Of a stretch of DNA of 64,000 nucleotides, positions 1-13,218 are shown in pieces (the stretch's first letter is position 1; the number at the start of each line of letters is the position of its first letter). The stretch is from positions 204,563 through 268,562 of the forward strand of contig NW_001798987.1 of the NCBI RefSeq assembly GCF_000165425.1, given 5' to 3'. This DNA is from Paramecium tetraurelia (taxonomy: Eukaryota; Ciliophora; Oligohymenophorea; Peniculida; Parameciidae). The position numbers were made by a program, and so were the translations under genes. The notes beneath the pieces were generated by a model that saw only the letters and a list, made by a program, of their open reading frames with translations, did no database searches and had not been told where the DNA came from.

Positions 1-710
1 TGCTTATTATTGGGAAATAATTAGGATTGTCAGTAGGGAATTAATAATGATTGCCATAACATTTTATTAAGATAATATTGTTATTAAATGCACACTTTTA
101 TTAATTATATAACTTGCCTATTTTTTTACAAACTAAATAGTTTTACCTTTTAAAACAAAAAATTTAAATTAATTAGAGTAAAAGAGCACGTTGTTATGCA
201 CTTTTACACTATTTGCAGTCCTATCATTATCAATAACAAGTAGTTTTTCTACTATTGCCATATTATCCATTATTATAACAAATATCTATTTATTAATTAC
301 TTTTATTTAAAGTTTGATACATGGATATTTGGAATCTATGGAGGAGTTAATAGATAAAATAAAGGATTTCATTAGAGAGAAATTGAAATCAAAATTGAGG
401 TTTCACCAATTATTGGATAGTTGGCTTGTAAATAAAGGTTAGAGGAGAAAAGTCGTGATTGAGAGATATAAAAAAATAAAAAATTATCTTTTTGGAATTA
501 GTAAATAACGAAGTAGAATTGAGAGATAGAGAGGTAATTTAGATTTATATTTTAGTTTCGCAAATTTCTTCAAATCGATCATTGCTATTCACTGGACATT
601 TTGCATTAACATTATTGAGACCATAATAGATTTTATCAACAAATAGTGAAAATAACACTATCAATCAACCATTAACTAATTTGATTAACAAAACAAAATC
701 AGAAGAATGA
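1..710 (+). CDS. 3' end of giant multi-pass surface protein gene (gene A, partial)
   Basis: The gene enters from the left edge and ends at TGA 708-710. The visible part matches the last 700 bases of gene C (21626-22341) codon for codon over most of its length. It encodes two or three hydrophobic membrane spans, then a basic cytoplasmic tail rich in Lys/Arg that finishes S-E-E. A 22-nt intron (GTAATTTAGATTTATATTTTAG, about 533-554) interrupts the tail at the same place as the 29-nt intron in gene C, and removing it restores the shared C-terminus. Only the membrane domain and tail are seen here; the extracellular part lies outside the window. The function is unknown. It belongs to the same family as genes C and C'. 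Confidence 0.8.
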
Positions 711-981
711 AATTAATTTTAAACATTTGAATGAACATAATATATTAGAATAAATTCAATATTATCATTTTTTACATGATGTCAAATGCAATTTATAAAC
801 GTAATTTCATGTTATTTTTGGCAATCAAAATATTTTGAAAAGCTCTTTAATTGTGTTTCAGAAAGTTTATAAATAGTTATTAAATTTATACTGATTTTCT
901 TAGAGCAAAATGTTACAAATATGTTTTCTTTTGTTTAATTAAAGGTATTAAAGGTATATGTGCTTATTATTAACAATAATC

Positions 982-3409
982 ATGAATTTTAATGATTTTC
1001 AAACTGAAAGGATAATCACATGTAGAGGTGAACTAACGAAACCAGACACCCATAATTTTGCAGACAACGACTCTCCAGAGAATTCTTTGGTAGAAGGCTT
1101 CGATTTGGTTTGGAAGAGACATTCTCTTCAAATTTTTTGTGCTGCCATAAAATTTATTGTCAAATTGAGAAAAGCTGTAGATCAATATCATCTTCGATAA
1201 ATCACTCATAGAATATATCAAATAATTGGAGACAAGGCATCCGATTATTTATTCTACCAATCAAAAGGACTAGTAAATTAAAAATGGAGTTTTAACTAAT
1301 ATATCAAGAGCCTCTTAATTTATAATTTTTTAGTGGATATGAACATAAGAGTAATCAAGCCAGATAGCAAGGTTAAGCTCTTGGTCGATTGTACAATACT
1401 AATTTTAATAGTAATGAATATATTTTACATTCCTATGTAATTATCATTCTCCTTGTAAGAGAATGCCTAGACAGTTGACTTTTTATTTAGCACAATACCA
1501 AGTTGGGTATTTTTAATGGAAATTGTTGTGAATTTCAACACAGCATATTATTACAAAGGAATGATTCATGAAGATCGTTCCAAAATATTTTAGCATTACA
1601 TAAAGGGGGATTTTTTCAAGGATGTTTTGGTTGTAATCCCATTTCTGATATCTCAATATAATATTCCATATTTGAATTTTGTTCTGCTGTTGAGAATGAC
1701 AAGAGTTAACAAAATATTTGAGTAAATTGAGGAAATCACATTGATTAGAGAGAAATTTGCAGCTCCGATTGATGTGATGAAATTAATGTTATTCCTAGTT
1801 TTTGTTGCTCATATGAGTGGTTGCGCTTGGCATTACATAGGAATTCAAGAGTTATTTTACAATAACACTGGATGGTTGATAAAATATGGTTATGGTGAAA
1901 AGGATTGGATCACAAGATATGTGGCATCTCTATACTTTGGAACCATTACATCATTTACAGTTGGTTTTGGAGACATTGTTCCACAAACATTAATTGAGTA
2001 GATCTATTTAATAATTATGGTTTTAATTACATCACTTGTGTTTGGGTATACGATTTCATCAATTTAAAACATTTTTGGGTAATTAAGAGAAAAGACAGAC
2101 TAACATAGAAATAAGATGGCTAAGATTAATTCTTATATGAAGAAAAACAAGATAAGTCCGATGCTTTAAATGAAAATCAGGAAATATTTTGAATATTTTT
2201 TCACTTTAGATGAAAGTCCAGAATTATTGATGGATAATCTTAATGATGATTTAAAATTGGAATTAAGAACAAGCATTTTTATTCCAATTATGATAAAATG
2301 CAAATTATTTTAAAAGTTTGATGAAAGTCTGTTAAATCAACTTTGTACAATTGTTTAGACCTAGAAATTCATTCCAGGATAAATAATATTTCAAGAAAAT
2401 GATTAAATGAATAAAGCATACTTCATCATTTAGGGAGAAGTAGATATATAAATTAATAAAGTCTCAATTAAATAACAATCAGAAGGATCTTTGGGTATTC
2501 GAGAGTTCTTTCTTTAAAAACGTATTCATTATGTCACTAGAGCAACTTAATTTACAGAAATTGCCTATATTCGATACGATGTATTAAATTTTTCATTCTT
2601 CTTAGGATTTTTATCGCATCATACGAGAAAAATAATCCAATCAGGAATAGTATTGCTAAATGAAAGATGATCTACTCTATTCAACAGTCTAAACCTCATG
2701 TGAAATCTGTTCTCATTCTCATAACTTTAATAGATGTCCAGTCGTTTTTTATAGTCCATCAACCTATAAAATTGCATGTGACCAAAGCGATTCTATTGTC
2801 TAACCTCGTTATTAAAATAAAAGAAAATAGAAGAAAAAAAGGAAAACTTTTGAAGATTTGCAGCTCAATATAACTTCAGCAATAGATTACATGTGTGATA
2901 ATGAAACATTGAGTGAAGGAATGAATGAATCTATTTTGAAAAGGTATGGATATGTCGATTTTTAAACTAAATAGTAAACTCTAGAAGATGATAAACTAAA
3001 ATCCCTCAAAGTCATTCAAAAATTATAATTAAATAGTAATAATAATGGAGATACTCCAAGAATGAAACGGTTTGTATATAAAAGCCTTATTAAAAAGGAA
3101 GATAAATCTCAACAGAAATATTAAGAATCATAATTAGAAAATCTTCATCAAGAATTTATTCAATTCAAAAAGGAGGATTTAAATCAGTTTGATCAACACG
3201 TAGAATTTTCTCACTTTCATAAAGATAAAAATATTAGTAAAGTTCTCAATAATTTCTAAAAATAACAGCATAGCAAACCTCGAGAACAATTTTATAGTAA
3301 AACTAGATTGGGAAAGACTAAAATGACTCATGCAATCAATATAATTCAAAATACTCAACCTAATTTGATCAATAATTCAAACTTTAAAACCATTTTTAAT
3401 AATAAATGA
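982..3409 (+). CDS. Voltage-gated / cyclic-nucleotide-binding-type K+ channel, with one frameshift
   Basis: Six-transmembrane channel of the EAG/CNG-like class, which is heavily expanded in Paramecium. Seen in order: S1 (VKLLVDCTILILIVMNIFY), S2-S3, a short S4 with few charges (LLLRMTRVNK), S5, a pore helix with selectivity filter TVGFGD near residue 330, S6, a C-linker, and a cyclic-nucleotide-binding-like fold (FIIQGEVDIQINK). A Lys/Gln-rich cytoplasmic tail follows. The frame runs open from 958. Start 982 is preferred because the decayed copy at 22576 keeps that ATG. At about 2663-2670 the frame hits TGA, but a +1 shift continues into a convincing tail (CEICSHSHNFNRCP onward) to TGA 3407-3409. 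That tail is also preserved in the relic at 48 kb. The shift is either a sequencing/assembly error or a recent mutation. No standard intron fixes it. About 808 aa if corrected. Confidence 0.85.
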
Positions 3410-3874
3410 AAATTTAACATATTTAATTAATGTAGAGGGACAGCATTCAACGATATATTTATAACATTTCTCCCCTCTTAAACAATTATATTTTCTCTCT
3501 GAATTACATTCAATATCTAAATTTTAATAATATATTGCCTAGCTGATTATTTTTATGTATCAATTTATTTTCCAATAGAAATAAAGTTAGAACTCAAAGC
3601 AATTTTTTAATCGTTTTGTAAAAAATTTACTTCTTTTTAATTTTTCTTATTATTGATATTCTTTATCCGTACTAAAGCAAATTTTGGATTTTTAAGAAAA
3701 ACATCATTCAGAGATTTTGGAGGTTATTAATTCAATAGCTCTCTTGTGAGTAATAACTTTAAAATTATAACCAATGTTACAATAATTTGATTAATCTACT
3801 GAGATAATCAGCCTGTAGGAACAGTTAGTGAAAGCTGACCTAGAGCCTCATCCAGCACCGCCGATCCAAATGGA
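3410..3874. other. Intergenic, with a possible remnant of a surface-gene tail and an odd GC-rich contig edge
   Basis: The first ~95 bases (to about 3503) are the conserved 3' flank of the K+ channel; they recur beside the 3' relic at 47900. Around 3640-3790 a frame on the plus strand reads like a worn copy of the C-terminal membrane region of gene B (a hydrophobic run, then K-A-N-F-G-F-L-R-K-T-S-F-R-D-F-G, compared with S-K-R-I-P-F-K-D-F-G-F in B). The last ~70 bases before the gap are clearly more GC-rich than their surroundings and match nothing else seen here. No complete gene is visible. Confidence 0.4.
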
Positions 3875-3958
3875 NNNNNNNNNNNNNNNNNNNNNNNNNN
3901 NNNNNNNNNNNNNNNNNNNNNNNNNNNNNNNNNNNNNNNNNNNNNNNNNNNNNNNNNN
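3875..3958. other. Assembly gap (84 N)
   Basis: A run of 84 undetermined bases. It lies between the K+ channel gene and gene B, so their adjacency rests on scaffolding. Confidence 0.99.
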
Positions 3959-3989
3959 CAAAATTACAATTTTTTTTTTTAATCCTTTT

Positions 3990-4302
3990 ATGTCATAGAA
4001 GTTTTGGGATAATTATCCAAAAGAAAGCGTTACATAAAAATGAAAGAATAAAGTCCATTTAACTTAGGTATCAGAAAAATATATTTAAACCTCGCATTCA
4101 AGACCATTATATTAATTAAATATATATATTGCATTTCTAAAACTTCGAAAAATAGTACTTTGGAGAAGATGAAGAACCTCAGAGTTTTTAAAGATTGATT
4201 AAAAATTATTAAATAATAAAAAATAATTTTGCCAATGGACAAAGAAATCGAAATCATTAAATGATTATAAAATATATTTAACTATTTAATTCAAAAATAT
4301 GA
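3990..4302 (+). CDS. Possible small protein, unknown
   Basis: The first exon would start MSQKFWDNYPKES. A 25-nt segment from GTTACATAAAAATG (ending AAG) can be removed as an intron, after which an open frame runs to TGA 4300-4302. The second exon has a natural-looking acidic/polar stretch (YFGEDEEPQSFQRLIKNYQ). It would give about 95 aa with no recognised domain. The stop is only 13 bases before the start of gene B, which is tight even here. The AAG intron end and the nearby gap make this tentative. No similarity to other genes in the window was noticed. Confidence 0.3.
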
Positions 4303-4315
4303 TTTATTTAAATAT

Positions 4316-7300
4316 ATGTTTTGGATATTTTATATTATAGGATTAGTCTAATCAACGTGTTCATACAGCAATTTTGATTAATTCTAATTAAGTAGTGACA
4401 GCTTTTATCAAGAATAGAATTATGTAAGAGGAAATCCCTATGCATTTGGTGTATGGACACAATATGCTCCTCTTAGAAAAAATTTCTTTGCACACAAATT
4501 AAAACCATATCTTGATTCAACACGTAGTCTTGATGGGTTTCATATTCTTAATTTTCAAAGCGGAGGAAGCATACAAACATTGTTCTATTAATAGCCACTT
4601 TATGTTACAGGAAACCCAACATTAGTCATTTTATAAAATACATAGTCTGGGGTCTTGTCCTCTAAGATTCAGGAGGGACTCTATTATTATGAGGGATATT
4701 GGGTTTTTACCTATTTTAGTTTTAACTATGATAACAAATACAATTTTGCATCATATAATACAGGGGATGATCGTTTTTAAAATTTTTTGGTCACAAATAG
4801 AAAATTGAAAACATAAACAACCAATGCTAAATTAGAACATGGAGGTTAAGGCTTATATGTCATAGGTACTAGTAGTTACAATCTAAATTTATTTTTGGGA
4901 AGGATTTCTATAATTACTACATTTGAAAGCTCAATTACTTTTTTCATCAATACAGATAAGGTTAAATTTAAATAATTTATTTAATAATGCTAAGTTCCTT
5001 CAGCATGTTAAAATTCTGTGGAATTATATTTCTTTAATGAAACCTATAATAAGCTTAACTATTCTGTTGGCAGTTATCAAGTTGATCTTCCAGGATAAAT
5101 CTATGGGTTAGGATTTTGGATGAAGAGAGATTCTTAAAAAATCAACTCACAAAGAGAAAACTTAATATCTTTTGGAGGTAATTTTGCAACTTTAGATCGA
5201 TTTTACTAATTAGCATTGTATTGGTAAATGATAGATCATGATGTGATTTTAATGCACAGTCTAGATCTTTATTATTTAATACCTATAGAAAAGCCAACAA
5301 TCAATCGAAGTTATACTGCAGAATTATATTTTAGTTAACCTAAAAAAAACTTCGAATAATGGAGCTATTTTTAATATTTTTTTAAGAAGGTTGGACAAAC
5401 TGAAATTGTATAACTTTTTCTGTTTTAATCCTGCTGTGACATTAGGGACCTATATTATATTATGGATTATCCTTAGTTTCAATAATATTCTAATTATCAG
5501 GCCACAATAACGTTATTCACAGAATAGAAAGATGTAAAAATACTGCCTTTTGAAGGTTTGATTTCAAATTTAAGATTTAATTACTGTTACTCTATAGATT
5601 ATGATTTCGAAATGTATTCAGACATAAGTATATATAATAATATAATGATAGATTGCAATTTACAATGTCAAACTTGCACAGGGCCTACCAAATATGATTG
5701 TACTTCCTGTTATGATGAATAAAATAGATATTTGTAAACTGATCTTCATTACTGTTATTGCAAAACAAATTATGAGGAAGCAGGTGGTTTAATATGTCAA
5801 TGTAATTTATTTAAATAATTTAGAAACCTCTTTAAGTTCTATTTCCTAATAAATAGAGTTGTATAAAGAGTTCAATATAATTGAAGTATAGAACGATTAT
5901 AAGTGTAGTTATGGCTACTTTGAAGTATGGAAGGATTTGAAATTCTTGGGATGCATTAAATGGTATTTATACAGTTAATTTGAAGTCCCTATTTTGGTCA
6001 AGGTCATAATTCAGTAAATTGCATAAACTGTATACTCAATTCTCACAATTGGTATTTAAACCCAATTTGTGATATTGATTACAGAACTGATGACTCTGTA
6101 TTCTATTATGATGAATAATTAGATTATTAATCCTAAGAAATATTTATAATCGATTTTGATTTGATGATTTATAGAATTGTGTCCTGGATGTGATTATATT
6201 ACTGAAACTGAATATTCACAATCCATTATTGTGAACGTGAATGGATTAACTACCTATTATCAATGCAAATAGTATTTATACCCTAAAGATAATTCTTGCA
6301 AATAATGTGAAATGAATTGTATTAATTGCAAAGATGCAGAAAATTGTATAGAGTGTAATTAAGGGTTTTATATAAAAAATGATCATTGTTATCAATGTCC
6401 TTAAGGGTGCTTGTCGTGTATTTTGGATGCAGAATTAGAGTAATTAAAATGTTTACATTGTTAACAAGGCTACTCTTTAGTTAATGATAATTGTTAAAAA
6501 TGTGGTGATCTTTGTTAAATTTGTTAAAAGAAATTGAACAAAAATACTGGTAAAGAATATATGAAGTGTTTAAAATGTAATTATAATGCTTATATATCTC
6601 TTGATGGAGAAAGCTGTTACTTTAATAATTTAGATCATTGTATATATCCTTTTCAATTTTCTACTTTGTCTATTGATATCAATACTATATATTTTGATTT
6701 TCAGCCTTAAGAATCTTAATATATTAAAACTGGTTGTACATACTGCTCATCTGTATCCATATTGGATATCGATAATGGTTTGTATACTTGTACTCCTTTA
6801 GATATTGATTCAATTAAGGGTGGATGTTAATAATTATTTATGATAAATGGTCTTAGTATTTGCTTTCTTGGCATCGATAACTTGATGCTAATTGGAACTG
6901 GATATTGCAGTTAAATGATTCCACACTGTCTATTTTGTAACCTGAATAATTGGGAATCTAATTATATTTGTTATTTATGTGAAGACGGTTATTATAATGA
7001 TTATTTTGCAAGTTTTTGCAAGCCGTGCAATCCAGAATGTGCTACTTGCATTTAGGTGGATTCTTCTAAAATATAAAAGCATTAAGTTATATTATTTTTC
7101 TTATCTATATCAATTGAAAGACCATAATACCGTTTGGCTACTCAAAACCCTAATAAAAATGAAGCTGAGATTATATGTACTACCTGTTCTGATGGGTATA
7201 TTAAACATTTTGATAAATGTATCTAAAAATGTCCTGATAATTGTAAGGAATGCAAAATTATTGATGATTAATAAGTATGTCTTTCTTGCATTTAATTTAA

Positions 7301-10300
7301 TGATTCACATTACCATGTTTATAATGGAAGATGCATTTAATGTCCTTAAAACTGTAATATATGTCATCCAAGAACTGGTAATGAAAAATTAATGACCAAT
7401 CCATATTTTAACAATAAAGATTTAGAATACTTTTCTCATAAATGCATAGCACCATTATCTAGTGACTTATTTTACGATTAGGATATTCAATAATTTATTA
7501 AATGTGATAATGGTAATGAATGCTAAAAAGAAATTGTAATTCAAATTTAAATTTATTGTAACTAAATAGATTTAGAAAACTATCTCAACTAATTAAATGA
7601 AGAATAAATGCTAATTCAGAGAAAATTTCATATTCTTTTGGAAAATTTTGATTTGTCATTATTTGAATATTATGACTATTTTCTCTATCTTAATCAGAAT
7701 TTCGTTAAGATAGTTACTTATTAACTTACAATTGCAGACAACTAACTATGTTTATTAAATGCGGAACTTAAAATCTAATCACATTTATAAAGTTATATTT
7801 TTAATTTGATTGAATTAAACGTTATTATAAATGGATCTGGAAGTACTATCTAATTGAATAATCACTTATCATTTTCAAACTTTACACACATAAAAATTAA
7901 AAACCTTGATCTTAAAATATAGAATGGGCAGATATCAATGGACAATATCATTAGGTATACTGTAGAGTTTGAAACAATAAAAATCTATCAAGATTAAACT
8001 GGTATATCATCATAAGATTATTTAATTTAAATTAGGGAATCCTCTGAGATTTATATTTCAAATATATTAATATAAGATATTAATATTCTATTATAAAATG
8101 GCTTATTTGAAATAACGAATCAAAAATTTGATGTTAAATTAGTAGCAATAGATCTAATCATAAATCATATTAAAATTATGAATACATCAATTATCAATTA
8201 TAACACATCTCAAAAAGTAGAAACTAAAATATCAAATTTGCATATTTTGAATTCCTAATTTATAAATATTGTTGTTTTGGAGTTTTTATATTAAACTGAA
8301 ATTTTAAGGATAGATAATTTTATTTTTGAAAATTCAATTCTATTAAACACCACAAATTTCTTTAATTTTGAGTAAATTTACAAAGTTGAATTAAATGGAT
8401 TCTCAATTTTAGATTCAACATTGTAAAATTCAAATTTTATATCAAGCTCTAAAATTTTGTTATTGATAGAATTCAATTTATAAAAACTCTCATTTTTAGG
8501 ATAATCCACAATACTAATTAATCAAGACTAGTTATCTCTTGAATTAATTTAAATTAAAAATGGTAAGATCATTGATAATATTTATTCAAACAAAAATGCT
8601 TTAATCCTATTATTAAATTCAGATTCTGTATATCTTAATAATATAGAATTTATCAACAATGCTATTAATATTGATAATTAAAAAGATTCTCTTGTTAAGA
8701 ACATTGAATTGTCCATAATCAATATTGAATCTAATACTGTTATATTTGATACTTTGATCATTCAAAGAGGAATAGGCTATACTGAATTCACTATTAAAAA
8801 TGCAAATACATTTAAATTTATGAACTCTGTAATAAAATTACACTAAAAATATTATTTTAAGAGTCTATTTAATAATTAAGAATGTAATATTCAACCATTC
8901 AATTAGTTCATGTACAATACCCTTATGAATTTATAAAATAGCTAATTTATTTATGTTTCAAATACAAATATCACTGATATTATATTATATGATTCAGTTT
9001 TATTTGAAATTCAAATGCTTTCATAAATTAGCTCATAATTTGTATTTATCGAATGCAATTTTTCCTCTAACATTTTACATCAAGTAAATAAATATGAAAA
9101 AGTATCTTTAATATCAATTAATACTAATTATTATCTGAGTTTGAATATAACAAGAGTTATATTCTAGTAGAATTTATTAAACTTATTAAAAGAAAGCAAT
9201 CCTTAAAAACAAAGCCTGATTTTATTAGTGGAAGCACATTAAGCCAAAAGTAAAATAAGTAATTGCTTAATTCAAAACAATATGATTTTGAATGGTCAAG
9301 GATCACTTATGTATATTGACTCTGACTAAATTATTTTAGAAAACACAAAGTTTTTTCAGAATTCAGCATTTGTCTATGATACTATAAAGCAATTCCTCAG
9401 ATGGGGTTTACCAGAAGATATCTTTTTTAAAAGACTTATAGAAATTATATATTAGTTCTAGCAGAGGAGGAAATGGAAATTTTTAAGGCCGATAAATTGT
9501 ATTGAACATGATTTTATTATAAGATTCTATCTCAATCTAAGGTGCTGCATTTGTAATGAAAATGATTGAAGATGGAAACATACAGATTTAAAATTCACAC
9601 TTTGAAAATTTACAAGCTGAATTAATAGAATCTTCATAAGGAGGAGCTTTTCATATCTAATCTTAATCATTATATTTAAGAATTGATGTTATTAATACAA
9701 TATTTCTGGATATTTCCTCCAGAAAGGGTGGTAGTATATTTTATATTATACCTTCAACAAAATTATTTTAGATCTCCTTACTTAACTCCACATTTGAAAA
9801 CATTTTTTCAATTTAAGGAGGCTTAATATACATAGAAAAATCTATCCATGAATTACAAGTTATTTAGATGAATTAATGTAATTTATCTTAAAGATTGGAT
9901 TCATTTTATGCATTCATCAATTCTTTGCAGGATCTATCAAATGATGAATTCACAACTTTGACATAAGAATATTCACTGATCCATTGCTATGATTGTTAAT
10001 TTAAAACAATAGATTTATATGTAACAAATTATCTTCCTATACCCTTATTCTAATTATATGGAAGTGCAAACCTCAAGAATATTTCAATACAAAATATTAT
10101 TTATTCGAATCAATTAATGCTATTTTCTCCAGTAAGATAGTCTGACGAAATAATTCTTCAAAATGTAGAGTTTTACAACTGTACTTAAATATAAATTAGT
10201 GAAGACGATATTCCCTAAGAAGTCTATGCAAAAAGTTTAAATAATAGTGTAATAACATCTTGTAAAGAAAATTTAATAGACGCTCCTTTAATTATTATAA

Positions 10301-13218
10301 GTTTTAATGAAAGTTACTATAATATTAATCAAATAACATTTTTGTAAACGTTATTATCTTAGATATAATAATTAACAGTGACTATGATATCATTTTAATT
10401 TACAGAATAATATCAATATCAAAAAATACAACTTTCTGATATAATTCTCTAAAATAACAAGTGCAGCAAGTGCTCAAATGGTCTATTGAGTTTTGATATT
10501 AAAAACAAACCATCCCTAATTATTTAAAAAATGGCTATATCTAATTCATATTGTGGGAAAAATGGTTGCATTTCATTCATTTCATAAGATAACCGTATTC
10601 TTTAAAGTTATGATTTTAATAGCTCTTTAGCTAATTCTGCAATTAGAATACAATATTTGTAATGCATCAACAATTAAGCTTAATACGGAGGTTGTTTGTT
10701 TATCTAAAATTAAGTCATTTCAATTATAGAAAGTTTGATATCTGGTAATAATGCAATATATGGAGGGGCCATTTTTACAAAAGGGATTAATTTAACATTA
10801 ATTTCAGAGAATTTAGTTATTACAAATAATTCAGCTTAATTTGGAAGTGGAATCTATAGTGAAGGCAACTTGAATAAAAAAATTAATGGAATGAAGCTTA
10901 TTGATAATTCTGGATTGAATCAAATTAATGAACAACCTTAATAACTCTATTTGCAAATCTTTTAAGGCTAAATAATATAACCTAAAATTGTGAAAAATTT
11001 AAAAAATGGCCAAATTTCTTAAATTATTGGCCAAGATGGATAAAATTCAATTATTCATATCCCTACTGGAATGCCATTATCAGAATACAAAAAATTTGAA
11101 ATAGAAAAGAATAGTTACAATTAAAAAACTATGCAAATGAGATTATATGCAGTTAATTCATAATTAGAAATAGTTAGAAATCTTACAAATACCTATTGTG
11201 AATTACAAATAAATAATGTAAACAGTAGATAAGAACAAAATTTATCTTTAAATAAAAATAAAATTATCTTTAATTAATCAACATTTTCATATAATTTAGA
11301 TGATTTAATCTTTTACATACCTTCAGATTCAAATCAAACCTTTGAACTTACTATTAAATGTAATAGTATTTATATTCCAATAATAAACAATATAAACCAT
11401 ATAATAGAGGGGTAGAATTATATTTTTAAATTAGATTTCATTAAAATTATGTTTTGAGTTTAATACTTAAGCCAAATGAATGTTAAATGGGAGAATACAG
11501 ATAATCAAAAGAGGATTATTGTCACTAATGCATTGTAGATTAGAAATAATACTCTGTAATTGTAGGAGCTACTAGTTGCCAAACTGCTGATGATCAAAAG
11601 ATTTAGGAAATAACCCAAGCTTAAATATTCCTAAAAAAGGTATTCTAATCATCTTATTATATATAGGGTTACTGGAGAATGAAAGTGACTACTTCAACTA
11701 TAGACTTGTGTTTAAATAATCAGCAAAATTGTATTGGAGGATGGGGAGTTGGAAATGATCTATGCTAATAGGGTTATATAGGAGCTCTTTGTGAATAGTG
11801 TGATTATTATAATGACAGAGGAGGAGGAAATTACTAAAGAGAGGGTTATTATGAGTGCTAAATTTGCTAAAATGATACCAAATAATAGCTATTTAATTTA
11901 TTGATCACAATTTTAATGTAAAAATGTTATTAATTTAAGATTTGCATGCCTACTTCTAATAATTAATTATTTGTCTAATAAAAGACTTTAATTTATTCGT
12001 TTACATATTAACCAGTTTAACGAATCTTTCAGATAAATTATTTTTAAGTAAAAGGAAGGACTAGTGGGTTAGAGCATAAAAATTGTATTGTTCTATTTTT
12101 AAATTATCAGTTTAACATAAGAATTATCCTATGTATATTCTAATTAAGTCTAATAATTAATTCATTTTCTCGGAGATCCTTTTACATTATTAATAATATT
12201 TAAAGAATGTTAATTATTAAACTAAGCAGTTAGTGTAATTTACTTATAAATCTTATAAAATTTTATATTTTTGCTGATATTGATGACTATTTATGTTTGT
12301 TTTTGTTTTGCTAAGACCTTTATCTCAAAATAAAGAATCACAAAGATGGAATTATTTAATTTAATATATCTAATATATATCTTCTTTTTTGGAAGTTTTA
12401 TACGATCCATGATTCAACTTATAGCTTTTAGAGATATTTAAGATGTGTATTGGATTTACAAAAATATTTCATATGATTACACAAATACAAATCATCTTAA
12501 ATTAGTATTTTTTTTATTTTTACCTATTGTGATATGCCTGGGAATTGTTTTACCTTATTTATTGCTACGAAAGTCAAATTCAGTCTTATTTTTATCAAAG
12601 CGAATCCCTTTTAAAGACTTTGGATTTTAGTTTTCATCATACTCAAACAAACATCAACATTGGGAATTTTATAAATTTTTACTGATAAATGGATTGATAT
12701 GCTTAATCATCATGATTGATGCAAATGCTACTATAAAAGGAGCGTTATCTTATTTTCTACTAATCATTTATACTAAACTTAGTTCAAACAATAATATCTA
12801 TTATCATAAGTAAATGAATAGATTCGAATGTTAATTAAATATTATTTGTTTCATAATCTTAATCTCATGCACACTATTTTCAATATAGGAAAACTAGGAT
12901 TCCACATTTAAAAATATAATTTTGATCTTCATCAATTCTATATTTATTTTGAGTGGAGTATTTATGATCTTACATTTATGGAAATTGAATTCTTCATATA
13001 TAAGCAGGATGTTTTGTAAAGGATTCGAAAGATTAGGGCAATTTAATCAGATATTTACTAATTATAACATTTTTTAAGCACACTCAAACGGATCCATAAA
13101 ATTAAGAAATAAGCGTTTTGAAATGTTAATAGCATTTTTAAAACAAAAAAGCAAAAAATAACTATTAATTAAAAAAGAATATTAAAGCACTCAAGAATAG
13201 AGTGAAAAAATTTAATGA
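4316..13218 (+). CDS. Giant Cys-rich / beta-helix-repeat multi-pass surface protein (gene B)
   Basis: About 2,950 aa after small introns. The start is chosen at MFWIFYIIGLVQSTC, a good signal peptide. Then come an N-terminal globular region (lectin/LamG-like by pattern, Y-A-F-G-V-W-T-Q-Y), a long block of Cys-x-x-Cys growth-factor-receptor-like repeats (about 5640-7400), a very long region of short Ile/Asn/Leu repeats typical of a right-handed beta-helix (about 7800-10600), GG-(A/S)-I motifs (GGAIFTKG near 10765), a second Cys-rich EGF-like block (about 11470-11900) and a C-terminal domain with several membrane spans. Probable introns: 22 nt near 5800, 23 nt near 5963, and 28 nt near 9402 (27 nt in B'). 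Near 6085-6185 two good frames cannot be joined by a plausible intron, so a frameshift or assembly error is likely there. The role is inferred to be a cell-surface receptor or adhesin. Its inverted copy is B'. Confidence 0.8.

Noticed and set aside
6979-7392. Long standard-code open frame with hydrophobic translation
   Set aside because: It is a shadow of the Cys-rich frame of gene B, which is open with TAA/TAG as Gln and shows repeated Cys-x-x-Cys motifs. The matching frame in B' (63768-63968) is likewise a shadow.
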